From assembly GCF_009870125.1 (NCBI RefSeq), contig NC_046683.1:55319869-55383868 (forward strand): a stretch of 64,000 bases of DNA, given 5' to 3'. The position numbers and the translations under genes are program-made. The stretch comes from Drosophila pseudoobscura. Its lineage: Eukaryota; Arthropoda; Insecta; Diptera; Drosophilidae. Below, one piece after another: positions 23,537 through 36,500 of the stretch. Under the pieces are notes generated by a model, which worked only from the letters and a program-made list of their open reading frames with translations, was not told the origin of the DNA and made no database searches. Positions within the stretch are counted from its first letter, which is position 1. Each line of letters begins with the position of its first letter.

Positions 23537-26145
23537 ATGGAGTATTCAAACACAACGGGTTTGAATCACATTGACCAGGAGCGGAATCGAAATCGGGATC
23601 GGAATCGGGATCGGGAACAGCACCAACAGCAGCAGCAAACCAGGTTAATATTTATAAATAGTCCACGTACATCCCACATACTCGCAGCGGTGGGTGACCG
23701 TGTCTGACCGGGGGTGTCCGAGGGTTGTGTGCTCCAATTTGCAGCCACACCTGAGCCAAAAGGGGGCAACTTTTCAGGCTTTCACTTTTAGTCTCATTTT
23801 TATTTCAATTAACCATACAATTGCCCGGGCAGTCCACCGGCAGGGAGCACACGCACACAAAGGATGCTGGAGGAGCAGGACCAAGTAGGCTGGCTGCCTG
23901 GCTGCCTGCCTGACTGCCACATCATTTCAAATGAAAAGTTTCCATCAACAGCAGGGCCACAGTTTGCTGCAGTTACTCCATCATTCATTTGGCTGACGAG
24001 TGAGCCACTAACCTACTTCCTTCCACACACAAAAGCCGCAGCAGATGCGGCACCTACCAGCTACCAGCTACTGGCACTGGCACTGCCACTGATGCTGCTG
24101 TGTTGTGGTTATTGTCGCTGCAGCTCATGCTGCCGGCATGCCACTGCCACGCCCACACAATAGCAGGCAGGCAGGGAGGCAGGCAGGCAGGCGGTAGGCT
24201 TGATGCTGGAGGCTGGCGTCTGTTCAAATGACGTTGGCGTTGATGAGTGAAAATGGGAAAATTACAAAAAAGGAGAAGCAGGAGGAGGAGAAAGAGGTGG
24301 AGGTATAACAAATGATGAGATTTATTTTGCAGCTAGCGGAACGTGCGCGTCTCTTGTCTCCGCACCCATCTCTGTCTCTGTCTCTATCTCTAGCTCTTTC
24401 TCTAAGCGATCGATGGTTGCCTGCATAAATCAAAAGTTCCATTTTGCAGATTTCAGCACAAAGGAACACCACAGGCACCAGAGGCTCCAGAGGCACAAGC
24501 AAACAGAGAGGCAGAGAGGCAGAGAAAGACACAGAGAACGAGAGAAAATGGAAAAGGGCTTCTTGCCAAACTAAAATGCCACATGGGCAAATATTTCACT
24601 TGTGCTTTCGAGCGGCGCATTGAAAAGCGAAAATATTGTGACAATACAAGCGGCAACAACCACAGCAGCAACTGCCAGAAGCAACAACAAATGGCAGTAC
24701 GGCCACTGCAACAGCAGCCTCAAGTGGAAGTGCTCGGTCTAGCACTCGACTGAAGTGCATAACAACGTGGAAATATTGTAAAAGCAAACTACAAGCGAAG
24801 GAACAGGCAAAGGCACAAGCAGAGGCAGAGGCACGGAGGCATAGAGACAGATACGGATAGAGATACAGATACAGAGACAGCATCTGCTTGAACATGTCCT
24901 GGGAGGCCACAAAGTGGGCAAAAAAAGAGCATGTGGAAGTAGGAGTAGGAGCAGGAGCAGGAGCAGGGAGCAGGGAGCAGCAAAGAAGTAGCATGATGCC
25001 ACATGCAAAGCATCTATTGATTTTCATCCCCTGAGAGTGCCACAGAGGCTTCGGCTTCGGCTTTGACTTTCTTTCGGTGGCGTATGAGTAATACCCGTGC
25101 GTATACTTGATTTATCCGACTTACAAAAGCCATCACATAATCGGCATTAGAGGGGAAATGTGTTGCTCTCGAGCTCTCGACCTCCGTTTTAGCTGTGAGG
25201 GCAATACATCTCGAGATTTCCATAAAACTTTTCAACTTAAAGGAAAGGCTCTCCGGCCAGGAAATGGCTCTTAAATTTCAAGCACAGCCACACAGCAAGA
25301 AGACTATCGATCAAAGTGGGGAGTGGGGTGGACTGTGGCTCAAGTGCCAGCCCCCGCCAGGAACCGCCAGCCAACGACGTTGATATTCAATAAATTCTGG
25401 CCCGAGCCGGACTAGGGAAAATGGCCAATTACGAGGCAAAACGAGTTAAGAATTGTGCCAGCAGAGAGATGGCCAATACAGGGGCTCTCTCTCGCTCTCT
25501 CGCTCTCCCCCTTTCTCCCCTCTCTCCTTCTCGTGCCCCTTCTTGCTATCTCTTTGGGAATGAATGGCCATAGCCTCCTGCACTTAACATGAATGGCCAT
25601 TTTTCCAATCAATTACGTAAAGGCGAGAGGAAGGGGAGGGTCTGGGGGTGGTGTTTTGAAGCAGAATAAGTAGAAGACGTGCAAGGAAAATAAATAAGGG
25701 AGCGGAATGCCTTTGCATCGGCCCGGCATTGGGGGTCGTTAGTGATGGCAGGAGGAGCCTTGAGCTAACGATAATTACTTGAATTTTTAAGCAACTTTAC
25801 GGTTCTCCTGTTAGCAATTACCTTTGACATTGACATTGAGGCAATTAGAGCAGCAAATATGTATATATATATTTAATATTTTAAATACATATAGTATATC
25901 GTGATGTACTTACAGACTGCCCGTTGTCATTGGGAGCTACTTCAAGATTGAATCCCCAACTGGATCGACATCATCCGCAGCAGCAGCAGCAGCCACAGCC
26001 ACAGCTTTGGGTAGCCAGCGTTGCCTGAATACGCCCCCAACCACGCCCAGCAGCCCACTGAGAGAGGCGCCCCAGAGCCCCTCGGACGGCCACATCTCCT
26101 CGCTGAGCTCACATTCCGGCTCGGGATGCAGTGATATCCTATTGG
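23537..26145 (+). CDS. Probable alternative N-terminal exons of Eip78C
   Basis: These are two candidate coding exons, not described as a gene by any other signal. Exon a, 23537-23643, starts MEYSNTTGLNHID, is Arg/Asp/Gln-rich and ends in phase 2 before gttaat. Exon b, 25916-26145, is preceded by ttacag and ends in phase 1 before gtaagc. It reads LPVVIGSYFKIESPTGS, then Ala, then Ser/Pro-rich sequence, with fly-like codon use and an in-frame stop just upstream of its acceptor. Joined, they give 112 codons plus one base. That fits exactly onto the phase-1 acceptor of the first DNA-binding-domain exon of Eip78C at 34220, giving a 683-residue isoform. Exon b looks strongly coding; exon a is weaker because it contains a CGGAAT/CGGGAT repeat. 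They could instead belong to an unrecognised gene. Confidence 0.5.
23644..25915. other. Putative intron, low complexity
   Basis: Contains GCAG tetranucleotide repeats (about 24163-24192), purine-rich (GAG)n and CAGAGA runs (24260-24560, 24820-24990) and a pyrimidine-rich CTCTCTCGCTCT block (25484-25530) that could bind GAGA factor. The minus-strand frames across these repeats are shadows. No gene is supported. Confidence 0.45.
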
Positions 26146-29100
26146 GTAAGCCACAACCCCATTCTCGAAGCGAATCTGTTATTTATAGTTGCCCACGAAC
26201 CAGATCATGACCCAGGAACAAAGAAATGCAAACGAATTGTAGCATTTTATTGAGGTTGCTGACATTCAACCGAACAATGCCTTTCCCTTCTCCCTTCTCC
26301 CTCCTCTTCTACTTCTCCTTGTCTTGCGCCTCCGCCGCCGCCTACTATGCCAGGGGCAGAGCTGCAGTTGGTTTGGTTTACTTTACATGCCACAAACACG
26401 CGCATAGAGTCGCAAAGTGTTGGGCAGGAATGCCAGGCTGCCACAATTTGTGGCAGTTGGGCTGCTCTGACGTTTATAGGGCTACCTCTTCGCATTCCGC
26501 ATTCTCTATTCATTTCCTGGCATTCCGCTCGTAATGCTCAAAGGGAGGGAGGGGTTAGACTTTGACTTCCAGTAGCACTTAAATTTCAACCTTATTTGAG
26601 CTGTTTGGGGCTTGGAACATTTCCACCCATTGAATCCATTGAAACCATTGAATCCAGTGCCATTTCAAGTGATAATTTCTAACGCTCACTCCGCCAGTTT
26701 GTTTACCAGTCCAGTGCTATCAGAATCAGTCGTCGGGCCTCGGCAACTGGCCGCAAATGTTGCCAGCAGAAGGAAAAATGTGCAAAGTAAACAGAAATCA
26801 CATTCAAGAGTATCTATAATCTTAGAGACTACACTGACAAAAATTTACATTGTTCAATATGAAAACCACTTCTTGTTTTAAGCCATCTATGGGGTGTTCA
26901 AATTTTAATTTAATTTTTGTAAACATCTACATATGTATCTATGTATAACATAAATACATAAGTATGTATGTAATTTTTTACTTTCGATTAATACTTATTA
27001 ATCACCCCTTTTGTCGTGTGTCTATCGCGTGTGCCTCCTGGAAGATCATCCTTCGGTGAAGGTACAAATTCTTGGCCAAAATATGATATGATATGATATT
27101 CAAGCATAAGCACTTGCAGGTTTTTCTTTGCGTGTAGCGCGGTGGCATAATAATAAGCAAATAAATAAAACTAAAGCTAAACGCATTTTGCGCCTCTTTG
27201 TTGCTCCCCGCGCAATGGTGATGTTTGTGTGGTTGCTGTTTCTGTTGTTGTTGCTCAGATGTTGCCCATGACGTTGCCTAGAAGTCATTGAACTCAGGAG
27301 CAGCAGCCGCCCGCCGCCGACGAGAGCCGCCAACAATAGCAAAATAAATAAAGCGCGAAAACGCGAGCAGAGAGCCAGAGTAGCAGAGAAGCAGAGAAGC
27401 GAAAGGCAGGAAGAAGAAGTCTGCCAGAGAAAAGTGGAAGCACCAGCAAGCACCTCTCTTCGCCCAGAGAGTACTGATGATAAGTGAAATGCACTTTCTT
27501 GACGAAAACTTCATTGAAATTTGCACTTGAAGAAAGCTCGAAGTGGTTTTGAATCTGTGTGATTTTTCGCTCGTGGATCTTCAAAGAATGAAAATGGAAA
27601 TGCCGTTCGTAAATAGAGTTTTTAAGCAAAAAGAGTTCTTAAAGGTTTTACTATCAATTGATAATTTAAAACAAAAACTACACGAAACCAAAAAACTTGT
27701 TGGGGAAATTCTTGAGGAAAACTAAGAATACTAATACTCTTTAATAAAGTACCTTGGCCTGGGCCCAAGGCACGTAGAATGAGAGGGGGGAGACCGCCTG
27801 CCCCTTGCCACCCATCGCCACCCCAGCAAACAACTCTCACTCGAAGCATACACACACGCACACTCAAACGCACACTCACTCACTCACACACTTATGCACA
27901 GTCGATTACACAATCTTCGCGAGCGGCATTTTCATTTTTCTCTTCCTGGTTCGTCGTCATCGCCATCGCCATCGCCGCGCTCTGCTCTGGACAGCCGCCG
28001 AGGCAGCACCAACAGCAGCAGCTGGGTGTGTGTGTGTGTGTGCGGGGAGATCAGGTTTTATCAGGCAACGCAATCGAACATATTACGTTGGGGCGTGCAA
28101 CGGGTTGGCGGTGCAACGGCGGGGGTGCTGTTGCGTGCTGGTTCGATTGGTCTTCGTCTTCGTCGTCGAGTCGTTTCGCTTTCGCGGAGGATCGTTGACG
28201 GCTTCGTTGGGTTTCGTTCGCGAAGTTGCCGTTTTCTTGTTATTTACAGTTTCTGGTGGCTTTCGCTGCCCGTTGGAAAAATTGCCAACTGCAGTTGCAG
28301 TTGCAGTTGCAGTCGACGCTGGCGTTTACGTTGGCGTCGCTGGTGGCTTTGCTGCCGTTGCTGATCATTGACTTTCGTTGGTTCCCTTTTGGGCCAAGCA
28401 TTCGTCAAGCAGATGGAAGGGAAGGGCTGGGCTGGGCTGCGCCGGAGAGGGACGCGGTGGGGCAGGAACAATGTGGGAAAAGTGGGCAAATATCGAAAAG
28501 AAGTTTTCAATTTTCTTTAATTGAGATTTTCTTTGGTAAAAGGTTGGCCCTAATTTAAATTCGATTCGATTTGATCTTCAAATATGCCTTGGGCCTTCAT
28601 GGGAGGTCAAGGGGAGGGGGAGGAAAAATGAAGGGGAAATCTATTTATTTCATTAGGGTTTTCTTTGCTTTTATTGAAGTTCTATTTCATTTGATCTTCA
28701 AATAGTTTGTCTTGTGCCAAGAACTTGTTTGCCACTTTTCACTGCAACATTTTTCACTTCCGCATTGTAAAACTCTCCCACTCAGAGAGAGAGATCATCT
28801 CTCTCTCGCTCTCTTTGGCTGTGACTCTCTCCCAATGCAGAAGAAGGTTCTTTGACTCCCGCCCCAACTTCTATTGCTCTCTCTTTCGATGATAGTGCAA
28901 ACTATGTAACGGTTCTCTTTCTCTCTCTCTTTCGTGCTGCGCTTGTGTATGTGAAATTGATCTTGAGTGTGTGTGTGTGTGTGTGTGCGGATGCACTTGG
29001 AAGCCAGCGTTGGCGTCGCTGCCAGCTTTGGCAGCGCAATAGAAATTGAAAATAGCAACCAGGAAAAGAGTTGCAAATGGAAAAGTGCAACAACAGGAGG

Positions 29101-30482
29101 CAGCAGCAGAAGAAGAAAAAGAAGCAGCAGCAGCGAGAGTGGCAATGCCTGATGTTCTTTGTGGTAGTGGTACTGGTAGTGGTGCTGCTGCTTTTGCTGG
29201 TGGAGATTAGAAAGATAGGAAAAACCGAGGGAAGCACTCCGGCTCCAGCTTGCAGCACATTGACTCTTCCTCCCCCTCCTGCTGCTTCTGCTCCCTGCTC
29301 CCTGCTCCCGCTCCCGCTACTCGCCCAGAGATGCCGCCTCGTGCTGGAAGCAACGGCGCTACGTAGTTTTCCCCCCACTCCATTGGGCCACACAGAGGCC
29401 CCAGCCACATTCTATTTTCCTGCTCTTTCCACACACACACACACAGACACACACACAAATGCACACACATGGTGATTCTTGTTCTTTCGCGTCGTCGTCG
29501 TCGTCGTCGTCTTGGACTTGGTCTTGGTCGCTGCCACTGCCACTGCCGCCGTCATAGCACAGAGCGTTGTCGTAGGTTCTGTTCTGCAGCTCGCCTTGGA
29601 TTTCTGTTGCGCATTTGGAGCGCTGCGAAGTTGGCGCTTGGATCTCGTCGAGGCGAGAGTTTCGTGCGCGCGATCGCAGCAATTTCAGAATTTCTCCACC
29701 GCGGATCGGAAAACCCAACCCTCAATATCGTATATCGATCGAGCCTCGATCTTGAACATAGGACTCTTAAAGCCCAGTTCTATGCCGATCTGGAGGAATA
29801 TCCAAGCAACACGGAAGTGAATTGAATTGAATTTTTTTTTAATCTAATATAATCCATGTTACAATTACAATTATTATGAAAGCAAAGTGCAAGTGAAAAC
29901 GGAGAAAGGGGGAAAGGAATATGGGAGAGAGAAAGAAAACAGAGTAGACAATGATCGGCATCAATGATCGGAAAGACAGTGAAAGCTCTCTTGCCGGACG
30001 GACAACTCGCTTTCCGGATGCGAAATCGATGAAGTTCTTTACAGATCAGCGCTCTTCCACCGGCAGGAGAGGTTTCACTGTAAATATTAGATCGGAAAAC
30101 CCTTCGTTATCCCAATAGAAGAGCAAACCCTTCAAGAATGTCTAGAATTTTGTATCCTTTTCAGATCTAGAATAAGTTTAGAAGTAGCGTCGAAGATTTA
30201 CGTTTTGGGATACCTTCTCCTACCAAAAAAAAGTTACCAAAAATACCCAAATCTCCCTTCAAATAGTTTGGAAACCGATAAGAAAGAGATCCCTGAACCG
30301 AACGAACCTTAAGTAGAACCTCGAGATCGTGACTTTCTCGATAAAGTGCCAAAGGACTGGGGAATGTGATGTGGATTTGAGTTGCTGCCAAAAAACATGC
30401 TGAAAAGTGCCCGCAATTCCCGCAGCAAGATGATGATGATGCAGATGATGGATGGCCATGTAACCGCAGCGATCCGAGCAAC
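26146..30482. other. Upstream region and 5' leader of the Eip78C A-type exon
   Basis: Mostly repeats: CA/CT runs at 27845-27900, a GTGTGTG run at 28025-28042, CTCTCT clusters at 28780-28945, and CA runs at 29430-29470. The clusters of GAGAG/CTCTC suggest a GAGA-factor promoter. The 5' UTR of the A-type transcript should lie in the last kilobase before 30483, but no transcription start can be fixed. One small AT-rich frame at 27588-27725 is listed separately. Confidence 0.4.
27588..27725 (+). CDS. Possible small ORF, 45 residues, coiled-coil-like
   Basis: ATG to TAA of 45 codons. The residues FLKVLLSIDNLKQKL and ETKKLVGEILEEN place hydrophobics in a helical, coiled-coil-like spacing with many Lys/Glu. 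Codons are A/T-ending, unlike the GC-biased genes around it. AATAAA follows about 16 bases after the stop. I do not recognise it. It could be a small gene, a fragment of a retroposed sequence, or chance. Confidence 0.22.
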   Translation: MKMEMPFVNRVFKQKEFLKVLLSIDNLKQKLHETKKLVGEILEEN

Positions 30483-30501
30483 ATGGATGTATACCAAATA
30501 G
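30430..30501 (+). promoter_or_regulatory. Upstream ORF overlapping the Eip78C start
   Basis: A run of four consecutive ATG codons opens a 23-codon frame that ends with TAG at 30499-30501. It overlaps the main ATG at 30483 in another frame. Scanning ribosomes that start here would pass the receptor start, so the arrangement should dampen translation of the A-type protein. It assumes the transcript starts upstream of 30430. Confidence 0.5.
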
Positions 30502-33500
30502 AGCTGGAGGCACAGGCACAAATCCGCTCCAATCTTTTGGTTGAAACTTGCGTGAAGCAGCCGCAGCAGCCGCCGCAGCAGCAGCAGCAGCTCCATTCGC
30601 TGAAGGAGAAGGAGGATAGCCACATCAAGGACTTTGACGGCAACGAGCAAGACCAGGACGAGGAAGAGGCGGAGGACGAGGAGGAGGAAGAGGAGGAGGA
30701 CGACGACAACGAAGAAGAGGACGAGGACGGTGACGGGGACGGTGACGAAGAAAGGCCACTTCTCCCAGAAGTCAATTTCGATGCGAATTCCGATTTCAAT
30801 TTGCATTTCTTTGACACGCCCGAGGACTCCTCGACCCAAGGAGCCTACAGCGAGGCCGCCAGCCTAGACTCCGACCAGGACCAGGTTGAGGATCCGCAGC
30901 AGCATCAGCGGGAGCTGCAGGATTGCCTAAGTGCCATCGAGGCGGCGGATGCGGATCCCCTGCAGCTGCTGCAGTGCGACGACTACTACGGCCCATCCGC
31001 TGCAAGCGAGGGCGTGGCAACGCCAGTCATAGCCACATCTGCCACTGCACCGCATCCCCATCCACACCACTCGCATAATCAGAACCCACATCAGAATCCG
31101 CACCAGAACGCAAACGCAAACGCCAATCCGAACACACACCACCACCAGCAGCAGCTGAACTGCACCTTGAGCAATGGTAGAGGTGCTCTGTACACCATCA
31201 GCAGTGTGCATCAGTTCGGTCCGGCCAGCAGCAGCGGCCACCACCATAGCAGCTCCCCCTCCTCGAGTGGGGCCCACGCCTCGCCGGACAGCGGCTGCTC
31301 TTCGGCCAGCTCCACCTCCTCCCACGCCGTCTCCTCATCATCGTCATCAAGCTGCTCGGAGCATTTTGGTCGCTCATCCGCTGTCGTTGCCGCAGCAGCA
31401 GCAGCAGCAGCAGCAGCAGTCGCATCTACATCCACGTCGCTTGTCAATGTCAGCGGGAACGCTCATACATCCTCGTCAGCGGTCAGCTCCAGCTCTAGCT
31501 CCAGCAACAACTGCAGTCCCAGCTCAATCTCCATCGCACTCTCAGCCGCCGGTTCCAGCTGCAGCTCCAGCGCAGCAACATCTTCATCTGTTGCGCATCT
31601 AAACAAAGGCCATTCAGGTATGTCCATCTCCAGCTCCATCTCCAACTGCAACTGCAACTGCAACTCCTGCTCCAAGATCGCTGCTCGACTCTTCCGCGTT
31701 TGGTGTTTGGGGTCCGGGGTCCGAGGTCCCATTGTTGTCGCAGTTGAAAATTATGTTCAATAAATTTGCATTCATTGCATAACACGGCGGCAGCAACAGC
31801 AACAGCAATAGCAATAGCAACTGCAACTGCAACAACTGCCGTACCATAGCCAATTGAAAGTTGCTTGCAACTGCTCGTTGCAACCGCCTTCTTCAGCCTC
31901 CCAGCTGCCGCCTGTCGACTTTTCTTCTCCTTTTGAGGAAACTATTAAAGCGCAGCATGAAAAATGTGAAAATGAATATAATTCCCTGTTATTGGCCAAT
32001 GTTGTTGAGGCCAGTTGTTGCCGTTGCAGCATTTGTGTTTCTGCCCCATGTTGCAGTTGTGCCTCTTCTCCTTTCGGTGCCAAGAAAATTGCTTTCCACG
32101 CTACAGTCTGTCAATACTGTGTGCCACTCGCAATTGAAAGCCATGCAAAAACTGATTTCATTTTCATAAATCGCTTGGAATGGCCCGCTCCTCGAAGGCT
32201 GCTCCTATGATATGCGGGAATTTGGGATGGGGTTTAGCTGGAAGCATCAAGAATCAAGCATCAAGGAAATTGCCATGGAATCGGGCCACTCGACTGAAAT
32301 ATGCAGCAAAAAATTGAGTCTAGAAACCATTTCAGGCAATGGACAGGGCTGCAACCTGAGGTAATGTCATAAAAACCATAAGCACTCGAGCGGCGTCTTG
32401 GCTGGACTTGCTAATTGCCTCACGGCCAGGCCTGTCTGGCAAGGATTCATGGGGCACGGATGCATGGATGCATGGGGCAACATTTAATTGCAGCAATTAG
32501 TGCGGGCAGTTCCAGGCAAATGCAAATTGCCAGCAAATTAAATCTAGGGGAAACCAAACCAAATACGATTTTATCAGGGGAAAAGGAAAACTCAGCTGCC
32601 ACAAACTCCAATTGATATTCGTATCTGCCCATCCCAACCCAACCCAACCCCACCCCCACTGCCCCTCTGCCCGTTCCCCCTTCTCATTCAATCAGTTGTC
32701 TGCAGATAAATCCAAGAAAATGGAGGAAAAATCAAGCGAAAATATGAAGTCTTTGTCGTCTATCGTCTGCCTCTGCCTCTGACTCTGTCTCTGTCTCTAC
32801 TTCAGACCGTTGTCTGACAACGCGGAAATGCCAAGCAGCAGTCCATGCCACATTCGCCCCGCTCTTGCGGCGTGCCCCTCCCTTGGCCACTCGAACAATG
32901 GCGTTTGAAATTGTCAACTTACAAAAGCGACCAAATGATTTGCATTTGAACGCGGCGCGAAAATGAAAACCAGGCACTTGAATTTCCTTTTGGTTTTTCA
33001 TTCCTGCCCAGGCCCAGGCCCAGACCCAGGCCGACGACATTTTCCAGACATCGTTGTTGCTGTTTCTGTTGCTGTCCAATGGTGAAAATTCAATTTGCAA
33101 TTGCACAAGCGCGTAACGCGCAGTGTTTCCCGTCCTCGCCACTATCCCCTTCTACATTTCCCTCTACGCGACTCCCTCTTGCCGGCCCATCATCTGTAGT
33201 GGAGCTGCCTCTTTCTGGCGCCCCTTCCCCCTGTTTGTCGGCGCGTGCAAGTTGCACATTAATTTCATTTTGTTTCGCATTTTTCGAGGTGTGGCAACAA
33301 CTGCAGTTCAAACTCCGCGCTTAGTTCATTTGCCTCTTCCTCCTGCATTAGAAAATTCAAATCAAAAAATAAATAAAAGAAAGAAACCAAAGAAAACGAG
33401 AAACAAAGTCAAATTGAATTGAATTCAAAATGAAAATGCCAAGAAGCATGGTTGTCTGGCTCCTCTGGCTCCAATTTCCAGCCTTTTTCTGCCTCGTTTT

Positions 33501-36500
33501 TGTTTTTGTTTTTGTTTTTCTTTCTTCCATTTGCCATTTGCAATGCAAATTTGGTTTCGGCTCTCGCAGGGAAAATTGTGCGGCTGCAGTTTTTCCTCGT
33601 GACTGGCAACAGCAGCAGCAACAAGAGGCAACAACAGCAAACTGTTGTAGGCGGTGGCGTATACGTGATATTTTGGCATTTCTTCTTATCGCACATCGCC
33701 CTGAAGTTGAATGCCCCCTGAAGCTGTTGCATTTGACTTTGATTGCTAGCCCCCCGTCCGTGCCTAAGTTTCCCGGGGCTATTGCGCCTAATGGTGGATG
33801 ATTAAGAGATGGAGTTGAGGGTAAAACCGATTTGGGTTATCGTTGGAGGTTCACTAATTGAAAGTGCTCACTCTCCTTAAGGTTTCCACACAGTAATTTG
33901 ACTGAAATTGATGGAGGTTATCCTAAGATAGGATAGAGCTACTCTATTCTACTTTCCTTATTGACTTTCCTCCCCAACGATGGCTGTCTGTGGAAATGTC
34001 CTTCCAATTGGTTCCCAATGAGGAAATACACAGAGCACATCAGATTTAGAGCGTGTGATATCGTGGTGACAGCAAACTCATTTGGCAAATTGAAATGGCT
34101 GTGTGACACATGTGACGTATGGGCAATGTGTGGCATGGCAACCAGGTTGCATAATCGACTTGCCATACAACTTTCGTGCGGAGGAAATTTAAACGAAATC
34201 CATGAATTTTTCCTTACAGAGCCACAGCAGCAGCAGCAGCAGCAGCCACAGACAACTCAGCAACAGCAGCAACACTCACATCAGCAGCAACAGTTGCAAC
34301 AGCACCCCCAGCAGCAGCAGCAGCAGCAACAGCAACAGCAATCTTTTGGCTTAGCCGACTCCAGCAACAACAACAACAACAACAACAGCAGCAACAACAG
34401 TGGCAACAGCAGCAGCAACAGCAACAACGGTGTCTCCTCGAAGTCGTTTGTGCCCTGTAAAGTGTGCGGTGACAAGGCCTCCGGCTACCACTATGGTGTA
34501 ACCTCCTGCGAGGGTTGCAAGGTGAGTTGTGGCCCACTGCTCTCCACGTCGATCACTAAATACTCTTCCCTTGCAGGGCTTCTTTCGTCGCAGCATCCAG
34601 AAGCAGATCGAGTACCGTTGCCTAAGGGACGGCAAGTGTCTGGTCATCCGCCTGAACCGCAATCGCTGCCAATATTGCCGCTTCAAGAAATGCCTCTCCG
34701 CTGGCATGAGCCGCGACTGTGAGTACAACCTCTGCCTCTACCTCTACAGTTACCAAATGTTGCACAAACAAAGTGAAGGGGAGGCTGCACCTAGTTTCGT
34801 TTTGGCTGCTTGATAACTTTATTAGCTGCGAAATCGCTGAAAAATTTCCGCAGAAAGATCGAAGATTATGTCAGTTAGTTGTCCGGGCCATTGTCAATGG
34901 ACTTCGATTGCTTTATTCGCACTAATTGAATCAATGAATACACCCATACCCGTACGAGTGGGCTGATGCTGATGCTTCCTGAAACGTTGTAAAACCTTTA
35001 CTTAAGATAATTTTCCCATTACAAAATCTGCGGCCTGCCCCTCCCCCAAACGGGTTTACTATCTGGCAAACCTTTTACCAAAGCATCCATAAACCACTCC
35101 AGGCTTAGGCTTGCAACCACTTGAGGCAGGCGGAAACGACAGCCTCACTTGAAGCCACAATCCACCCACGGGCCAAGAGCGAAATTAGTTTTTATGAGTT
35201 TTCGCGGCAGCAACCACTCTGGGGAACCCTTTCGGGCCCGTTGTTGCTGCTTTCGAATGCAATTTATTTGATGTTGCACAATTAATTGTCCAAAAAGATC
35301 GGAAACAAGAGAGCGGCACATAAACTCCAGCCACCAGGCAACAAGGCAACATCGTGGCAACACACAAAAGACCTCTGTGGGTGTGTGTGTGGCAGGCAAA
35401 AAATATTTGTTGCTGTCACTGTCATTGTTGCTGTCGCTGTTGCTGTTGTTGTTGCTGTTGCTGTCGCTGCACGCGAGCAACATTTATTAGTCGTGTCTAT
35501 TGCCTGCAACATTTGTTGCAATTTTTTATGGCTTTTGTCTCGCTGCAGCGGCGTGCCTGGTGTTGGGCAAACATTTCCTTAATTTTCCCCCATGCTGCTG
35601 CCACAGCGCCCACGCAGCCAATCCTCTCGACCCACACGCTCCACGTTCCACTCTCCTCTTTCCCCTGACGCTCCCCTCTTCACTCCCTCAAGATTGTACG
35701 ACAAAAGGCTTTTGGTGTTTGCTTTTACCACTTTTAATGATTTTTCCAGTGCAGAGATTTTCTTTCTGTGGTGCTGAGCGAAAGAATGCTCTATCGCAAA
35801 CGTATTCGGCGACATTTAGTTCATGTCAATCTTCATAGCATCTATCTTTATCTATGTCAGAGACCAATCTTTTAGCATTTAGCATTTGCTATGCTTCTTT
35901 CGCTTCTCTTTACATAATGAAAATTGGCGACTTATCAGGCGTATCCTTCGTTTGTAGAGCAGAGTATTGCAGCTTCGTTCCCATGACAAGAGTTTTCTTC
36001 TCCTCTTTCCACCCCCAGCATTTTCTGGCTCTTCCTCCATGGGCTTTGGCTTTGGCTTTTACTTGGAGACTTTTACTTTGCCTCAATGCATACGGAAAGT
36101 TCAATAATTTAGTTAAATTGCTTTTGTGGCAAGTTTCGGTTCGGGCCTAGCATGGATGTGGCTGGTGGCTCCTGCTGCAGTTGCAGCTGCAGCAGATGTT
36201 GCAGCTGCTGCTGCTAGTGGGCGTTGCATGGTTTCTCCGCACGAGGCGCCTCTTGATTTTCGCTTGCTCAGTTTAATTAGACTTTTGTCGAGTCAAATGG
36301 TATGGGGGTTATTATGGTTTATGGCAAAGCAGCAATTGCCATTTTCTGATTGCCGATTGCCGATTGTCGATGGCCTATTGCCTGCTCTGCTGCAGTCTCT
36401 GTTGCTGCCACTCCGTGAGAGATTTTCCAATTAAGTTCCCTCAGAGATCGACTAAAATCGCTGAAAGCCAAATCCGGGCTTGAATTCAGTGAAATTCCCA

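Noticed and set aside
33961..34219. Open frame extending upstream of the first DNA-binding-domain exon, as an alternative start
   Set aside because: The sequence has no protein-like character, and a good acceptor ends at 34219 in the phase needed by the A-type exon.
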